DNA from: Bordetella parapertussis
GTDB taxonomy: Bacteria; Pseudomonadota; Gammaproteobacteria; Burkholderiales; Burkholderiaceae_B
NCBI GenBank assembly: GCA_945897365.1
Contig: CAMDFD010000002.1
Coordinates: forward strand, 62,001 to 126,000
Reading direction: 5' to 3'
DNA: 64,000 bases
The stretch's first letter is position 1. Each line of letters opens with the position of its first letter. The notes beneath the pieces were generated by a model. It searched no databases, had not been told where the DNA came from, and worked only from the letters and a program-made list of their open reading frames with translations. The translations under genes were made by a program, and so were the position numbers. Shown here one piece after another: positions 52,056 to 60,065 of the stretch.

Positions 52056-52092
52056 CTAGGTAAAATTGAGTTTATTTTCTTGTTGCGATTCG

Positions 52093-52944
52093 ATGAAACT
52101 TCCCGCACGTGATCTTCCTCTTGGCCAAGAGGTTGCCTATCCAACCTCTTATGACCCGAATTTGCTTTTTCCCATTGCGCGTAACCAGGGGCGTGAACAG
52201 TTCGCGCCTATGATGGTTTCGCCTTCACTGCCTTTTTCAGGCTGGGATCTCTGGAATGCCTACGAAATGTCGTGGCTGACTCCGCTAGGCATGCCCCAAG
52301 TTGCAATATTGCGTCTGATCGTTGACTGCACCAGCCCCAACATCATCGAATCCAAATCGCTGAAGCTTTATCTCAACAGCCTCAATCAGACCGCCTTTGC
52401 TTCAACTGAACAGATGCTTGAAACCATACGCAAAGATCTTTCGGCAGCCGCGGGGATTCCAGTTTCAGTCGAGCTCATCCCTACACGTGATTTTGCGAAC
52501 TTAAAGATCGAGGAATGCAACGGCTTGGATCTTGATGCGCAAGCACTCACGATCGATTGTTACGAGCCTAATGCTGATCTGCTTTGTTTAGCGGGCGCAC
52601 CGGATAGCCGCACAACAAACGTGAGTGAGTCTCTATTTTCGAGGCTCTTAAAATCCAACTGCCCTGTGACCTCTCAGCCCGATTGGGCCTGTTTACAGAT
52701 TGACTACACAGGCCCGAAAATCGATCCTGCCGGGTTGCTGAAATATATCGTCTCGTTTCGCATGCACAACGGCTTTCACGAGCAATGCGTTGAAACGATC
52801 TTTATGGATATTTTGACGCGGTGTCAACCTCAAGCGCTGTCCGTCTATGCACGCTACACCCGACGTGGTGGCCTAGACATTAATCCTTGGCGCGCAACGC
52901 CAGGAATGCCGCCACCATCGCTTCACAGAAGCGCGCGTCAATAA
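52093..52944 (+). CDS. queF: NADPH-dependent 7-cyano-7-deazaguanine reductase
   Basis: QueF of the large, two-fold type, 283 aa, reducing preQ0 to preQ1 for queuosine in tRNA. Seen: ESKSLKLYLNSLNQT (the QueF signature), NCPVTSQPDWACLQIDYTG with the catalytic Cys, FHEQCVETIFMDIL and YTRRGGLDINPWR. I chose the ATG at 52093; a TTG at 52066 with AGG before it is also possible. It ends 1 base from the convergent pgsA stop. Confidence 0.96.
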   Translation: MKLPARDLPLGQEVAYPTSYDPNLLFPIARNQGREQFAPMMVSPSLPFSGWDLWNAYEMSWLTPLGMPQVAILRLIVDCTSPNIIESKSLKLYLNSLNQTAFASTEQMLETIRKDLSAAAGIPVSVELIPTRDFANLKIEECNGLDLDAQALTIDCYEPNADLLCLAGAPDSRTTNVSESLFSRLLKSNCPVTSQPDWACLQIDYTGPKIDPAGLLKYIVSFRMHNGFHEQCVETIFMDILTRCQPQALSVYARYTRRGGLDINPWRATPGMPPPSLHRSARQ

Positions 52945-52945
52945 G

Positions 52946-53524
52946 TTAGTTTTTTGAGGTTTTTTCGCGAATCACGGGCATCGCGCGGCGTAGGTAATAC
53001 AGCATCGACCAGACCGTCAGGATTGCTGCGATGACAATCAGGATTTGCCCGATTTGCGCAAAAGGGATACCAAATAGCGTGTCGTAGTAAAGCAAGCACG
53101 GTATCGCAATCATCTGTGCGGCCGTCTTGAACTTGCCAAGCCAGTGCACGGCAACACTTGCGCTCGCACCGATCTGCGCCATCCACTCGCGCAGGGCAGA
53201 GATCGTGATTTCACGTCCAATAATCACCAGCGCGATCATGACGTCAACACGATCGAGATTGAGCAAAACCAATAAAGCCGCCGATACCATGAGCTTGTCA
53301 GCCACCGGGTCTAAAAAAGCACCAAAGGATGAAGTCTGATTCCAACGACGGGCCAGCCAACCATCGAACCAATCCGTCAACGCGGCAAAGATAAATGCAA
53401 GACTCGCGGTCAGGTCGCGCGCAGGCACGCTCATCCACGACTCAGGCAGATAATAAAGCCCGACCAGGAGCGGGATCATGGCGATACGAATCCATGTCAA
53501 GACGATAGGGATATTTAAAGGCAT
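52946..53524 (-). CDS. pgsA: CDP-diacylglycerol--glycerol-3-phosphate 3-phosphatidyltransferase
   Basis: Inner-membrane enzyme making phosphatidylglycerol phosphate, 192 aa. The CDP-alcohol phosphatidyltransferase motif DGWLARRWNQTSSFGAFLDP is complete (three Asp plus ADK). The N-terminal MPLNIPIVLTWIRIAMIPLL is typical of PgsA. About six hydrophobic segments. Last gene of pdxJ-acpS-nagZ-uvrC-pgsA, 17 bases after uvrC, an order often seen for uvrC-pgsA in proteobacteria. Confidence 0.95.
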   Translation of the reverse strand: MPLNIPIVLTWIRIAMIPLLVGLYYLPESWMSVPARDLTASLAFIFAALTDWFDGWLARRWNQTSSFGAFLDPVADKLMVSAALLVLLNLDRVDVMIALVIIGREITISALREWMAQIGASASVAVHWLGKFKTAAQMIAIPCLLYYDTLFGIPFAQIGQILIVIAAILTVWSMLYYLRRAMPVIREKTSKN

Positions 53525-53541
53525 ACGCTATGCTAACTCAG

Positions 53542-55377
53542 TTAGCGTAGGGAAAAGTAAATACGCTCGGCCAATTCGGGGGAGATTCCTTCGACCGAGG
53601 TCAGGTCCTCAATACTGGCATTGGCCACGCCGCTAAAACCGCCAAAGCGTGCGAGCAAGCGCTGACGGCGTTTAGCTCCAATGCCGTCGATGTCCTCTAG
53701 ACGAGAAACGTTTCTGGCTTTGGCACGCTTGGCGCGCATCCCGGTGATCGCAAAACGGTGCGCCTCGTCCCGAATTTGGGCGATCAGCATCAGCGCGGCA
53801 GAGGTTTCGCCCAAGATTAAAGGAGCTCTCTCATCAGGGAAAATCAAGGTTTCCAAACCGACCTTGCGTCGATCTCCTTTAGCCACACCCACTAAAACCT
53901 CGGCTTCCAAGCCAAGTTCGACAAAAACTTGACGAGCGATTTCCACCTGCCCTTTGCCACCATCAATCAGGACCAAGCCCGGCATCAGCGCCTCTCCATC
54001 TGCGACCTTTCCAAAACGTCGGGTCAACACTTGCCTCATTGCCGCATAATCATCACCCGGAGTAATACCCGCGATGTTATAGCGACGATACAAGGAAGGC
54101 TGCATGGCATGCTGGGCATACACCACGCAAGAAGCTTGAGTCGCCTCTCCCGCGGTATGACTGATATCGAAGCACTCGATATGCAGAGCGTCGAGCGCGA
54201 CCGGGTCAGTATCAAGATCCAGGGCCTCGGCCAGAGCCAACGTTCGGGCACTCCGTGCCCCCGACTCCAGCAGCGCACTCCCCAGCGCCATTTCCGCATT
54301 ACGTGTTGCTTGTTCGAGCCAAGCGCGGCGCACCCCTTGTGGGCGACTCATAAAACGTGACTTAGTAGAGGAAGATTCAGCAATCAAATCAATCAACGCA
54401 GGATCGGGTAACGCATGCGACCCTACGACAACTGCGGGCAAGGGATGATCCACATAATGCTGAGCGATAAAAATTTCGAGGACCTCTGCACTGGAGTCAC
54501 CATCAGTATGCGTCGGGAAAAATGCACGGTCTCCAAGATGACGTCCTCCCCGCACCATCGCCAAATTGACACAGACCTTGCCCCCAAGGGAGGCCACCAC
54601 GATGACATCGGTATCGCTTTGATCCGAATCCTCCATGGTTTGCTGATGCAATACCTTGGCAAGCGCCCCCATTTGATCGCGTAATAGCGCGGCCTGCTCA
54701 AACTCAAGGGCCTCGGCGGCACCTTGCATGCGCCGCTCAATATCGCCCATGATTTCCTGCGTTTCACCATTCAAAAATCGAACGGCCCGCTCAGCGTCTG
54801 CCGCATAGTCCTCTGGCGAGATTTCATCGACACATGGCGCGGAACAACGACCAATCTGGTGAAGCAAACAAGGTCTGGAACGATTGGCATAAACCGTATC
54901 CTCACAGGTTCGTAATCGAAAAATCTTTTGTAAAATCTGTATTGTTTCTCTGACGGCCCAAGCGCTCGGGTAAGGCCCGAAAAACTGACCTTTTTTTTGT
55001 GTCGAGCCACGATAATACGCAATGCGTGGCGCCACATGGCCAGAAAGCATCAAGTAGGGATAAGACTTATCGTCTCGAAACAGAATGTTGTAGCGCGGGC
55101 GCAGCGTTTTAATCAGGTTGTTTTCAAGAATCAGCGCCTCGGCCTCGGAGCGCGTGACCGTGACCTCGATACGGACCACGCGCGCCACCATATGACCAAT
55201 ACGAGGGCTCGAGGGTGTCTTTTGAAAATAAGAGGACACCCTCTTTTTTAAATCACGCGCCTTACCAACGTACAAAACCTCATCAGCCGAGTCGATATGC
55301 CGATACACACCCGGAAGATGCGGCAGTTGCGCAAGAAACGCCTTAATGTCAAAAGCGTTTGGCTCAGGCTCGCTCAT
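53542..55377 (-). CDS. uvrC: Excinuclease ABC subunit C
   Basis: Nucleotide-excision repair endonuclease, 611 aa. The N-terminal GIY-YIG nuclease (LPHLPGVYRHIDSADEVLYV, GKARDLKKRV) makes the 3' cut. A UVR motif (about 200-235, EFEQAALLRDQMGAL) binds UvrB. The RNase H-like C-terminal nuclease begins around IECFDISHTAGEATQASCVV and LVLIDGGKGQV; two helix-hairpin-helix motifs close the protein (IDGIGAKRRQRLLARFG and SVEGISPELAERIY). First 14 bases overlap nagZ. Confidence 0.97.
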   Translation of the reverse strand: MSEPEPNAFDIKAFLAQLPHLPGVYRHIDSADEVLYVGKARDLKKRVSSYFQKTPSSPRIGHMVARVVRIEVTVTRSEAEALILENNLIKTLRPRYNILFRDDKSYPYLMLSGHVAPRIAYYRGSTQKKGQFFGPYPSAWAVRETIQILQKIFRLRTCEDTVYANRSRPCLLHQIGRCSAPCVDEISPEDYAADAERAVRFLNGETQEIMGDIERRMQGAAEALEFEQAALLRDQMGALAKVLHQQTMEDSDQSDTDVIVVASLGGKVCVNLAMVRGGRHLGDRAFFPTHTDGDSSAEVLEIFIAQHYVDHPLPAVVVGSHALPDPALIDLIAESSSTKSRFMSRPQGVRRAWLEQATRNAEMALGSALLESGARSARTLALAEALDLDTDPVALDALHIECFDISHTAGEATQASCVVYAQHAMQPSLYRRYNIAGITPGDDYAAMRQVLTRRFGKVADGEALMPGLVLIDGGKGQVEIARQVFVELGLEAEVLVGVAKGDRRKVGLETLIFPDERAPLILGETSAALMLIAQIRDEAHRFAITGMRAKRAKARNVSRLEDIDGIGAKRRQRLLARFGGFSGVANASIEDLTSVEGISPELAERIYFSLR

Positions 55378-56443
55378 GGAGTGCTTGGACCGATTTCAAC
55401 GCCTCAAGATAAGCCAATTGCTTTTGTAAGGATCTCCAGTCTGGCGCAGCAGACTTGGGCATCAAACGCTCGATCCTGTCTTGGGAGCGACGCGAAGATT
55501 TCCAAGAAAGTCTCTGCAACAAATCATCCGTCAGATCTGGACGGTTGCATACCAAAGCCATATCACACCCTGCGTTGAGTGCAGCGCGTGCGCGTGCCAA
55601 AATGTCCCCTGCGACCGCGGCGCCTTCCATGGTGAGATCATCGGAAAACACCACGCCGTCGTAGCTTAATTTTTTGCGCAAAATTTCCTTAATCCAAATG
55701 GGCGAAAAACCAGCAGGCATCGCATCCACTTTCGTGTAGATGACATGTGCGGGCATGACGGATGGAATCACTTGATCACCGAGCCATTGATAAGGTGCGG
55801 CATCATGTTCAAGAATTTTCTTTAAAGAGCGCGTATCCCGTGGAATGGCATGATGCGAGTCTGCTGCGACCGCACCGTGACCAGGGAAGTGCTTACCGCA
55901 AGCGCCCATCCCCGCTTGCGCCAGACCTTGCGCCAAAGCGCGCGCCAGCATCGCAACCACGCGAGGATCTCCATCAAAAGCGCGATCTCCGATGACACTG
56001 CTCACGCCAAAATCCAGATCCAACACAGGTGTAAAGCTGAGGTCAACGCCACAAGCACGCAACTCGGCGCCCAACACAAAACCAATGTCGGTGGCCATGC
56101 GCATCGCACGCATCGGATCCTTGAGCCACTTCACCCCCAAGCATTGCATCGAGGGTAGCGCTGTAAAGCCATCAGTCTTAAATCTTTGCACTCGACCACC
56201 CTCATGATCGACTGCGATTAATAGACTAGGCGAACGCAACTGGTGAATACGCTGGGTCAGTGCAACCAACTGTTTACGGTTGGTGAAATTACGCGCAAAC
56301 AGAATCACTCCGCCGACAAGTGGATGAAGTAAACGGGCTTCTTCGGCAGGGGTCATTTTTAAACCTGCGACATCCACCATCAAAGGACCGCGTGGAATAA
56401 CAGGGGTAGTCACTTGAGCTTGGCTCGATTCGTGCATGATCAT
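55364..56443 (-). CDS. nagZ: Beta-N-acetylhexosaminidase (peptidoglycan recycling)
   Basis: Glycoside hydrolase family 3 enzyme NagZ, 359 aa, removing GlcNAc from anhydro-muropeptides in the cytoplasm. Seen: ILFARNFTNRKQL, AVDHEGGRVQRFK, the NagZ loop CGKHFPGHGAVAADSHHAIPRD with its catalytic His, and nucleophile region VFSDDLTMEGA. No signal peptide. Its ATG overlaps the acpS stop as ATGA. A cytoplasmic GlcNAc release role follows from the family. Confidence 0.95.
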   Translation of the reverse strand: MIMHESSQAQVTTPVIPRGPLMVDVAGLKMTPAEEARLLHPLVGGVILFARNFTNRKQLVALTQRIHQLRSPSLLIAVDHEGGRVQRFKTDGFTALPSMQCLGVKWLKDPMRAMRMATDIGFVLGAELRACGVDLSFTPVLDLDFGVSSVIGDRAFDGDPRVVAMLARALAQGLAQAGMGACGKHFPGHGAVAADSHHAIPRDTRSLKKILEHDAAPYQWLGDQVIPSVMPAHVIYTKVDAMPAGFSPIWIKEILRKKLSYDGVVFSDDLTMEGAAVAGDILARARAALNAGCDMALVCNRPDLTDDLLQRLSWKSSRRSQDRIERLMPKSAAPDWRSLQKQLAYLEALKSVQALHERA

Positions 56444-56877
56444 GCTCCTTCGTTTGAATGTGTATTGGGCGATATATCCGAGAGCGTCTCGACCACAACG
56501 TAAGCAGCTCCGTATTCGGATTCGTCGGTCAAGGAGACATGGGCGGGACCAAAACGCGTCTCATACCATTGCGCCAGGGGGCCCGAGAGAACCACTGCGG
56601 GTCGCCCACCCTTTAAATTGAGCGTTTGCATACGCGTCCACCACATGGGCATACGCATACCTAGGCCAACCGCTTTAGAAAATGCTTCTTTTGCGGCAAA
56701 ACGTGTTGCGAGATATCGCACTCCACGTCCGCGATCGCGCGCAGCACGTGCTTTAAACACGCGCATCTCATCTTCGCCAAGAATTTTTTCCGGAAAGCGC
56801 TCAGGGTGGCGTTGCCAAGCCCGATCAATGCGCTCCATGTTGACAAGGTCCATACCAATACCAGCGATCGCACCCAA
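56440..56877 (-). CDS. acpS: Holo-[acyl-carrier-protein] synthase
   Basis: AcpS moves the 4'-phosphopantetheine arm from CoA to acyl carrier protein. 145 aa. The Mg-binding motifs are present: AGIGMDLVNMERI at the N-terminus and YLATRFAAKEAFSKAVGLG near residue 55. The only fitting start is a TTG at 56877 with AGG upstream. It lies 12 bases after pdxJ, the same order as in E. coli pdxJ-acpS. Confidence 0.95.
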   Translation of the reverse strand: MGAIAGIGMDLVNMERIDRAWQRHPERFPEKILGEDEMRVFKARAARDRGRGVRYLATRFAAKEAFSKAVGLGMRMPMWWTRMQTLNLKGGRPAVVLSGPLAQWYETRFGPAHVSLTDESEYGAAYVVVETLSDISPNTHSNEGA

Positions 56878-56889
56878 GACAGCCTACCT

Positions 56890-57654
56890 TTAGTGTTGAC
56901 GTGGTTGCAACAAGGCGCCTCGCTGCGCCTTGAGCCGGGCCTCGATCATGCAGGCTTTCATGTTACGGATGGTATTTTCCCAGCCATCAAAAATTGCTTG
57001 CGCCACGAGCGCATGCCCAATATTGAGCTCAGCGATCCCTTCGAGCGCTGCGATTGGCGCAATGTTTCCGAAATGCAAACCATGACCAGCATTGGTGCGC
57101 AAGCCTTGAGAAATTGCAACGGCGATCGCTGTTTTCAAACGGTTTAATTCAGCGTCTGCTTGAGCTGCCGTACTGGCTTCGGCATAAGCGCCCGTATGCA
57201 ACTCAATCACGGTCGCCCCCGTATCGACCGCCGCAGCGATTTGACGCGCGTCGGGATCGATAAACAGAGACACTCGAATGCCGCTCGCCTGCAATTGCTC
57301 GACAGCAGCTTTGACCGTCGAAAAACCTCCAATTACATCCAGACCACCCTCGGTCGTGAGTTCCGTACGTTTTTCAGGCACTAAACACACGTCCTGCGGA
57401 ACCACTTTACAAGCGATTGCCAACATTTCAGGGGTAATGGCACACTCAAGATTCATACGTGTGCGCAACAGAGGACGCAATGCAAAGACATCCGCATCCT
57501 GGATATGACGCCGGTCTTCGCGCAGGTGCAAGGTGATCAGATCAGCACCCGCATCTTCTGCGAGTAATGCCGCTGCAATCGGATCAGGATAAACCGTATG
57601 GCGCTGTTGACGCAGCGTTGCAACGTGATCAATATTGACGCCAAGATCAATCAT
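56890..57654 (-). CDS. pdxJ: Pyridoxine 5'-phosphate synthase
   Basis: PdxJ condenses 1-deoxyxylulose-5-phosphate with 3-amino-2-oxopropyl phosphate to give pyridoxine phosphate (vitamin B6). 254 aa TIM barrel. N-terminal LGVNIDHVATLRQQR, DLITLHLREDRRHIQDADV, CLVPEKRTELTTEGGLDV, IELHTGAYAEA and NAGHGLHFGNI are all family hallmarks. First gene of the pdxJ-acpS-nagZ-uvrC-pgsA run. The 103-base upstream gap should hold its promoter; I could not pick one. Confidence 0.97.
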   Translation of the reverse strand: MIDLGVNIDHVATLRQQRHTVYPDPIAAALLAEDAGADLITLHLREDRRHIQDADVFALRPLLRTRMNLECAITPEMLAIACKVVPQDVCLVPEKRTELTTEGGLDVIGGFSTVKAAVEQLQASGIRVSLFIDPDARQIAAAVDTGATVIELHTGAYAEASTAAQADAELNRLKTAIAVAISQGLRTNAGHGLHFGNIAPIAALEGIAELNIGHALVAQAIFDGWENTIRNMKACMIEARLKAQRGALLQPRQH

Positions 57655-57757
57655 GGTGGATGCTCTCTGTGGTGTGAGTCTATTTGAAACATGGCAGCCC
57701 CCACCGCTGAGGGGTTACCTAAAAGGTGAGGTTATCACGCAGTGCGTGTCAGATCCC

Positions 57758-58759
57758 CTATTTCACTGCAGGTTTGGCCGAAGGTTTAACATGGATCTGC
57801 ACAAGTGGACGCGCAATTTTCAAGAAGGCTGCGCTAAAAGTCACAGACTGCTTTGTTGCTGCTTGCATATTCAGGTAGATGGGCGGATTGGCAATAATTT
57901 CCGGTGCAATCGTGCCAGGCTTGACCCCTCTCAACACTCTGAGGGTCAACCGGCCAACTGCAGAACCGAGGTCTTGCGCAGTTAAATCAAGCGCCGCCAC
58001 AGCACCCGCTCTCACATCTTTGACATCCCACCCAAACAAAGGTATGCGTGCATCATCGGCCACCTGGACCAACGCGCCATAGGATTGATTGACCGTCGGA
58101 TCCAAAAACGTTTGAAAAACATCGACTTTTTCGATCAAACTCCGGGCGGCAGAGCCCACCTCGAGTGGTCTTAACACCGTCAATTCAATTGCAATAAGAC
58201 CTGACCCGCTCAAACTTTCCTGAAACGCTTTGACCGCGGCTACCGAACTTGCATCTGTTGGGTTGTAAATCACGCCTACGCGTCGGGCCTGAGGGGAAAT
58301 TTGTTTAATGAGTGCCACCCTTTTTTGCAAAGGCAGTGCATCGGTCACACCCGTGACATTAGAACCTGACGGCCCCCATCCCGCGAGCACCTCGCTTTCA
58401 ACCGGATCGGTAATGCCCGCGAATACAACCGGAATCTGTGTCGTGTGCTTCATCACTGCCTGGACGGCGGGCAGCGACAAAGCAATCACCACATCCGGTT
58501 TTCCTCGGACAGTATCAAGGACAAGCTGCTGCGCTCGCTCCGAAGAACCTTGGGCGTCGACGAGTCTAAGCTTCAGATTGCGCCCCTCACGAAAGCCTGC
58601 GGTACGCAGTACCTCGCGGATCCCTTCGGTCATCTCCGCCGTGACTTCATCTTTCTGGTAAGAGAAAATGGCGACTGACTTCGTCTGCGCAGAGACCGTG
58701 GCGCTACCGATTAGCAGTGCAAAGGCAAACAGCCACGCACCTAGTAAATTTATGTTCAT
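57758..58759 (-). CDS. ABC-type uncharacterised substrate-binding protein (TrpX/DUF534-like)
   Basis: Periplasmic binding protein, 333 aa from the ATG at 58759, which gives a good signal peptide (LLGAWLFAFALLIGSATVSA, cut before QTKS). The fold resembles the ABC substrate-binding family PF04392: VAIFSYQKDEVTAEMTEGIR, VVIALSLPAVQAVMKHT, IPVVFAGITDPVESEV, RVGVIYNPTDASSV. No permease or ATPase of this system lies next to it. The gene is 17 bases after the SpeE-like gene. The ligand is unknown; some relatives bind tryptophan or other amino acids. Confidence 0.85.
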   Translation of the reverse strand: MNINLLGAWLFAFALLIGSATVSAQTKSVAIFSYQKDEVTAEMTEGIREVLRTAGFREGRNLKLRLVDAQGSSERAQQLVLDTVRGKPDVVIALSLPAVQAVMKHTTQIPVVFAGITDPVESEVLAGWGPSGSNVTGVTDALPLQKRVALIKQISPQARRVGVIYNPTDASSVAAVKAFQESLSGSGLIAIELTVLRPLEVGSAARSLIEKVDVFQTFLDPTVNQSYGALVQVADDARIPLFGWDVKDVRAGAVAALDLTAQDLGSAVGRLTLRVLRGVKPGTIAPEIIANPPIYLNMQAATKQSVTFSAAFLKIARPLVQIHVKPSAKPAVK

Positions 58760-58776
58760 TAAAGAATCAACACCGA

Positions 58777-59553
58777 TCAAACAGTCAATATGCCATCGTT
58801 GGAACGCCCAATCATCGAGCGTACCCATTTTTTAGCGGGTAATCCGTATTGTGACTCAACCACCTCGGCGCGTGCGAGCAATTGCTCGATGTCAATGGCG
58901 ATCGGCGGTCCTTTAAACGCCAACACGACTTGATTACCCGCATCGATCTGAGGCAAGCTCAATAATCGATCCTCGAATGCCTCGCTTAAACGCCGGATAT
59001 TCTTTTCAAAACTGGCATGCGCGCCAAATAGATTGACCGTCATGACCCCGATCTCGCCCAAAACGTGACGGCAGTTCTGATAGAACGCCAGCGAGTCACG
59101 AACGGGCCCGGCGGCCTCGCCGTCGTAAACATCGACCATCAAAACCGCGCATTGGTCATGCTGACTTGGATCAGCGACCCACACCCCCGCATCCAAGTGC
59201 TCAATCAGCATTCTCTCGGGTCTGGGTAATTTGAAGTACATCTCGCAGGCCGACGTCACGAGAGGATTCCACTCAATCACGCGAAGTTTGCAAGGCGTCT
59301 GTTTTAAGCAAAAACGTGCCAGCGAGCCCGCTCCTAGCCCGAGCATGCCGATCGTTTGTTGACGTCCTGGCGCAAGAAAAAGAAGCCAGGCCATCATCTG
59401 GGCTGTGTACTCGAGCACGAGCTCTGCGGGCTTGGAGACCCACATCGCGCCTTGAACCCATTGCGTCCCGAAATGCAGGTAACGAATACCGCCCCCCTCA
59501 GAAATTGTGGGGATTTCATGCTGTGGTCGATACGCACTTTTTTTCCAAGCCAT
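58777..59553 (-). CDS. Spermidine synthase-like methyltransferase-fold protein
   Basis: 258-aa Rossmann-fold protein related to SpeE. The nucleotide motif is MLGLGAGSLARFC (about 70-82), followed by VIEWNPLV (motif II acidic residue) and LMVDVYDGEAAG (about 138-149), equivalent to the catalytic Asp loop of spermidine synthase. The N-terminal beta domain of true SpeE seems reduced (GIRYLHFGTQWVQGAM). It could be an aminopropyltransferase or an orphan methyltransferase. It precedes a periplasmic binding protein with unclear relation. Confidence 0.75.
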   Translation of the reverse strand: MAWKKSAYRPQHEIPTISEGGGIRYLHFGTQWVQGAMWVSKPAELVLEYTAQMMAWLLFLAPGRQQTIGMLGLGAGSLARFCLKQTPCKLRVIEWNPLVTSACEMYFKLPRPERMLIEHLDAGVWVADPSQHDQCAVLMVDVYDGEAAGPVRDSLAFYQNCRHVLGEIGVMTVNLFGAHASFEKNIRRLSEAFEDRLLSLPQIDAGNQVVLAFKGPPIAIDIEQLLARAEVVESQYGLPAKKWVRSMIGRSNDGILTV

Positions 59554-59606
59554 TGTAAAAAAACACCTTTTTTGTCATTTCTTAGGTGCAGAATAGCATT
59601 GCCACA

Positions 59607-59635
59607 TTGCGAAATCTCGCTTTTACCTGTAGAAT
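59607..59635 (+). promoter_or_regulatory. Candidate sigma-70 promoter of rpmE2
   Basis: TTGCGA (-35) and TAGAAT (-10) with 17-base spacing, 71 bases upstream of rpmE2. Good spacing and -10 match. No obvious Zur operator (as found before some C-minus L31 genes) is seen by eye. Confidence 0.5.
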
Positions 59636-59705
59636 AGCGAGCTTGACTTAGGATACGTGGCTGCATTGCTGTGGCTGGCGACCCGACTAACTGAAAGGAT
59701 TTAAC

Positions 59706-59972
59706 ATGAAAGCCGAGATTCATCCAAATTACCGCGACGTGGTGTTTGTTGACCTTCAGACAGGCAACAAATTCATTACGCGCTCGACACTCAATAGCCG
59801 CGAAACCATTGAAATGGATGGCAAAACATATCCATTGTTCAAATGTGACGTGACTTCCGAATCTCACCCTTTCTATACTGGTGCTCAAACGCGTATCGTT
59901 GAGACAGGCCGCGTTGAAAAATTCCGTGCCCGCTTCGCACGTACATCCGGTACCAAAAAGGCGTCTGCCTGA
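59706..59972 (+). CDS. rpmE2: 50S ribosomal protein L31 type B
   Basis: bL31, 88 aa, the zinc-free type B form: the CxxC zinc pairs of type A are absent, only one Cys (LFKCDVTSE) remains. MKAEIHPNYRDVVFVD and SESHPFYTGAQTR are typical of type B. In many bacteria this paralogue replaces zinc-containing L31 under zinc limitation; whether a type A copy exists elsewhere cannot be seen here. GAAAGG lies upstream of the ATG; a terminator follows. Confidence 0.95.
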   Translation: MKAEIHPNYRDVVFVDLQTGNKFITRSTLNSRETIEMDGKTYPLFKCDVTSESHPFYTGAQTRIVETGRVEKFRARFARTSGTKKASA

Positions 59973-60000
59973 TCCGATTGACTCAGATCAATTTGCGCGC

Positions 60001-60032
60001 AAAAAGGCGGCCCCCCTGGCCGCCTTTTTTTT
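60001..60032 (+). terminator. Terminator after rpmE2
   Basis: 12-bp stem AAAAAGGCGGCC / GGCCGCCTTTTT with loop CCCCT, followed by further T residues. It starts 28 bases after the rpmE2 stop. The flanking A and T runs would let it act in both directions. Confidence 0.93.
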
Positions 60033-60065
60033 GGTAACGTCGCCTAGCCACCTCATGATGAAGGT

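Noticed and set aside
53532..53546. Inverted repeat GCTAACT-C-AGTTAGC between pgsA and uvrC
   Set aside because: One-base loop and no T-run; it includes the uvrC stop codon and is too short to claim a role.
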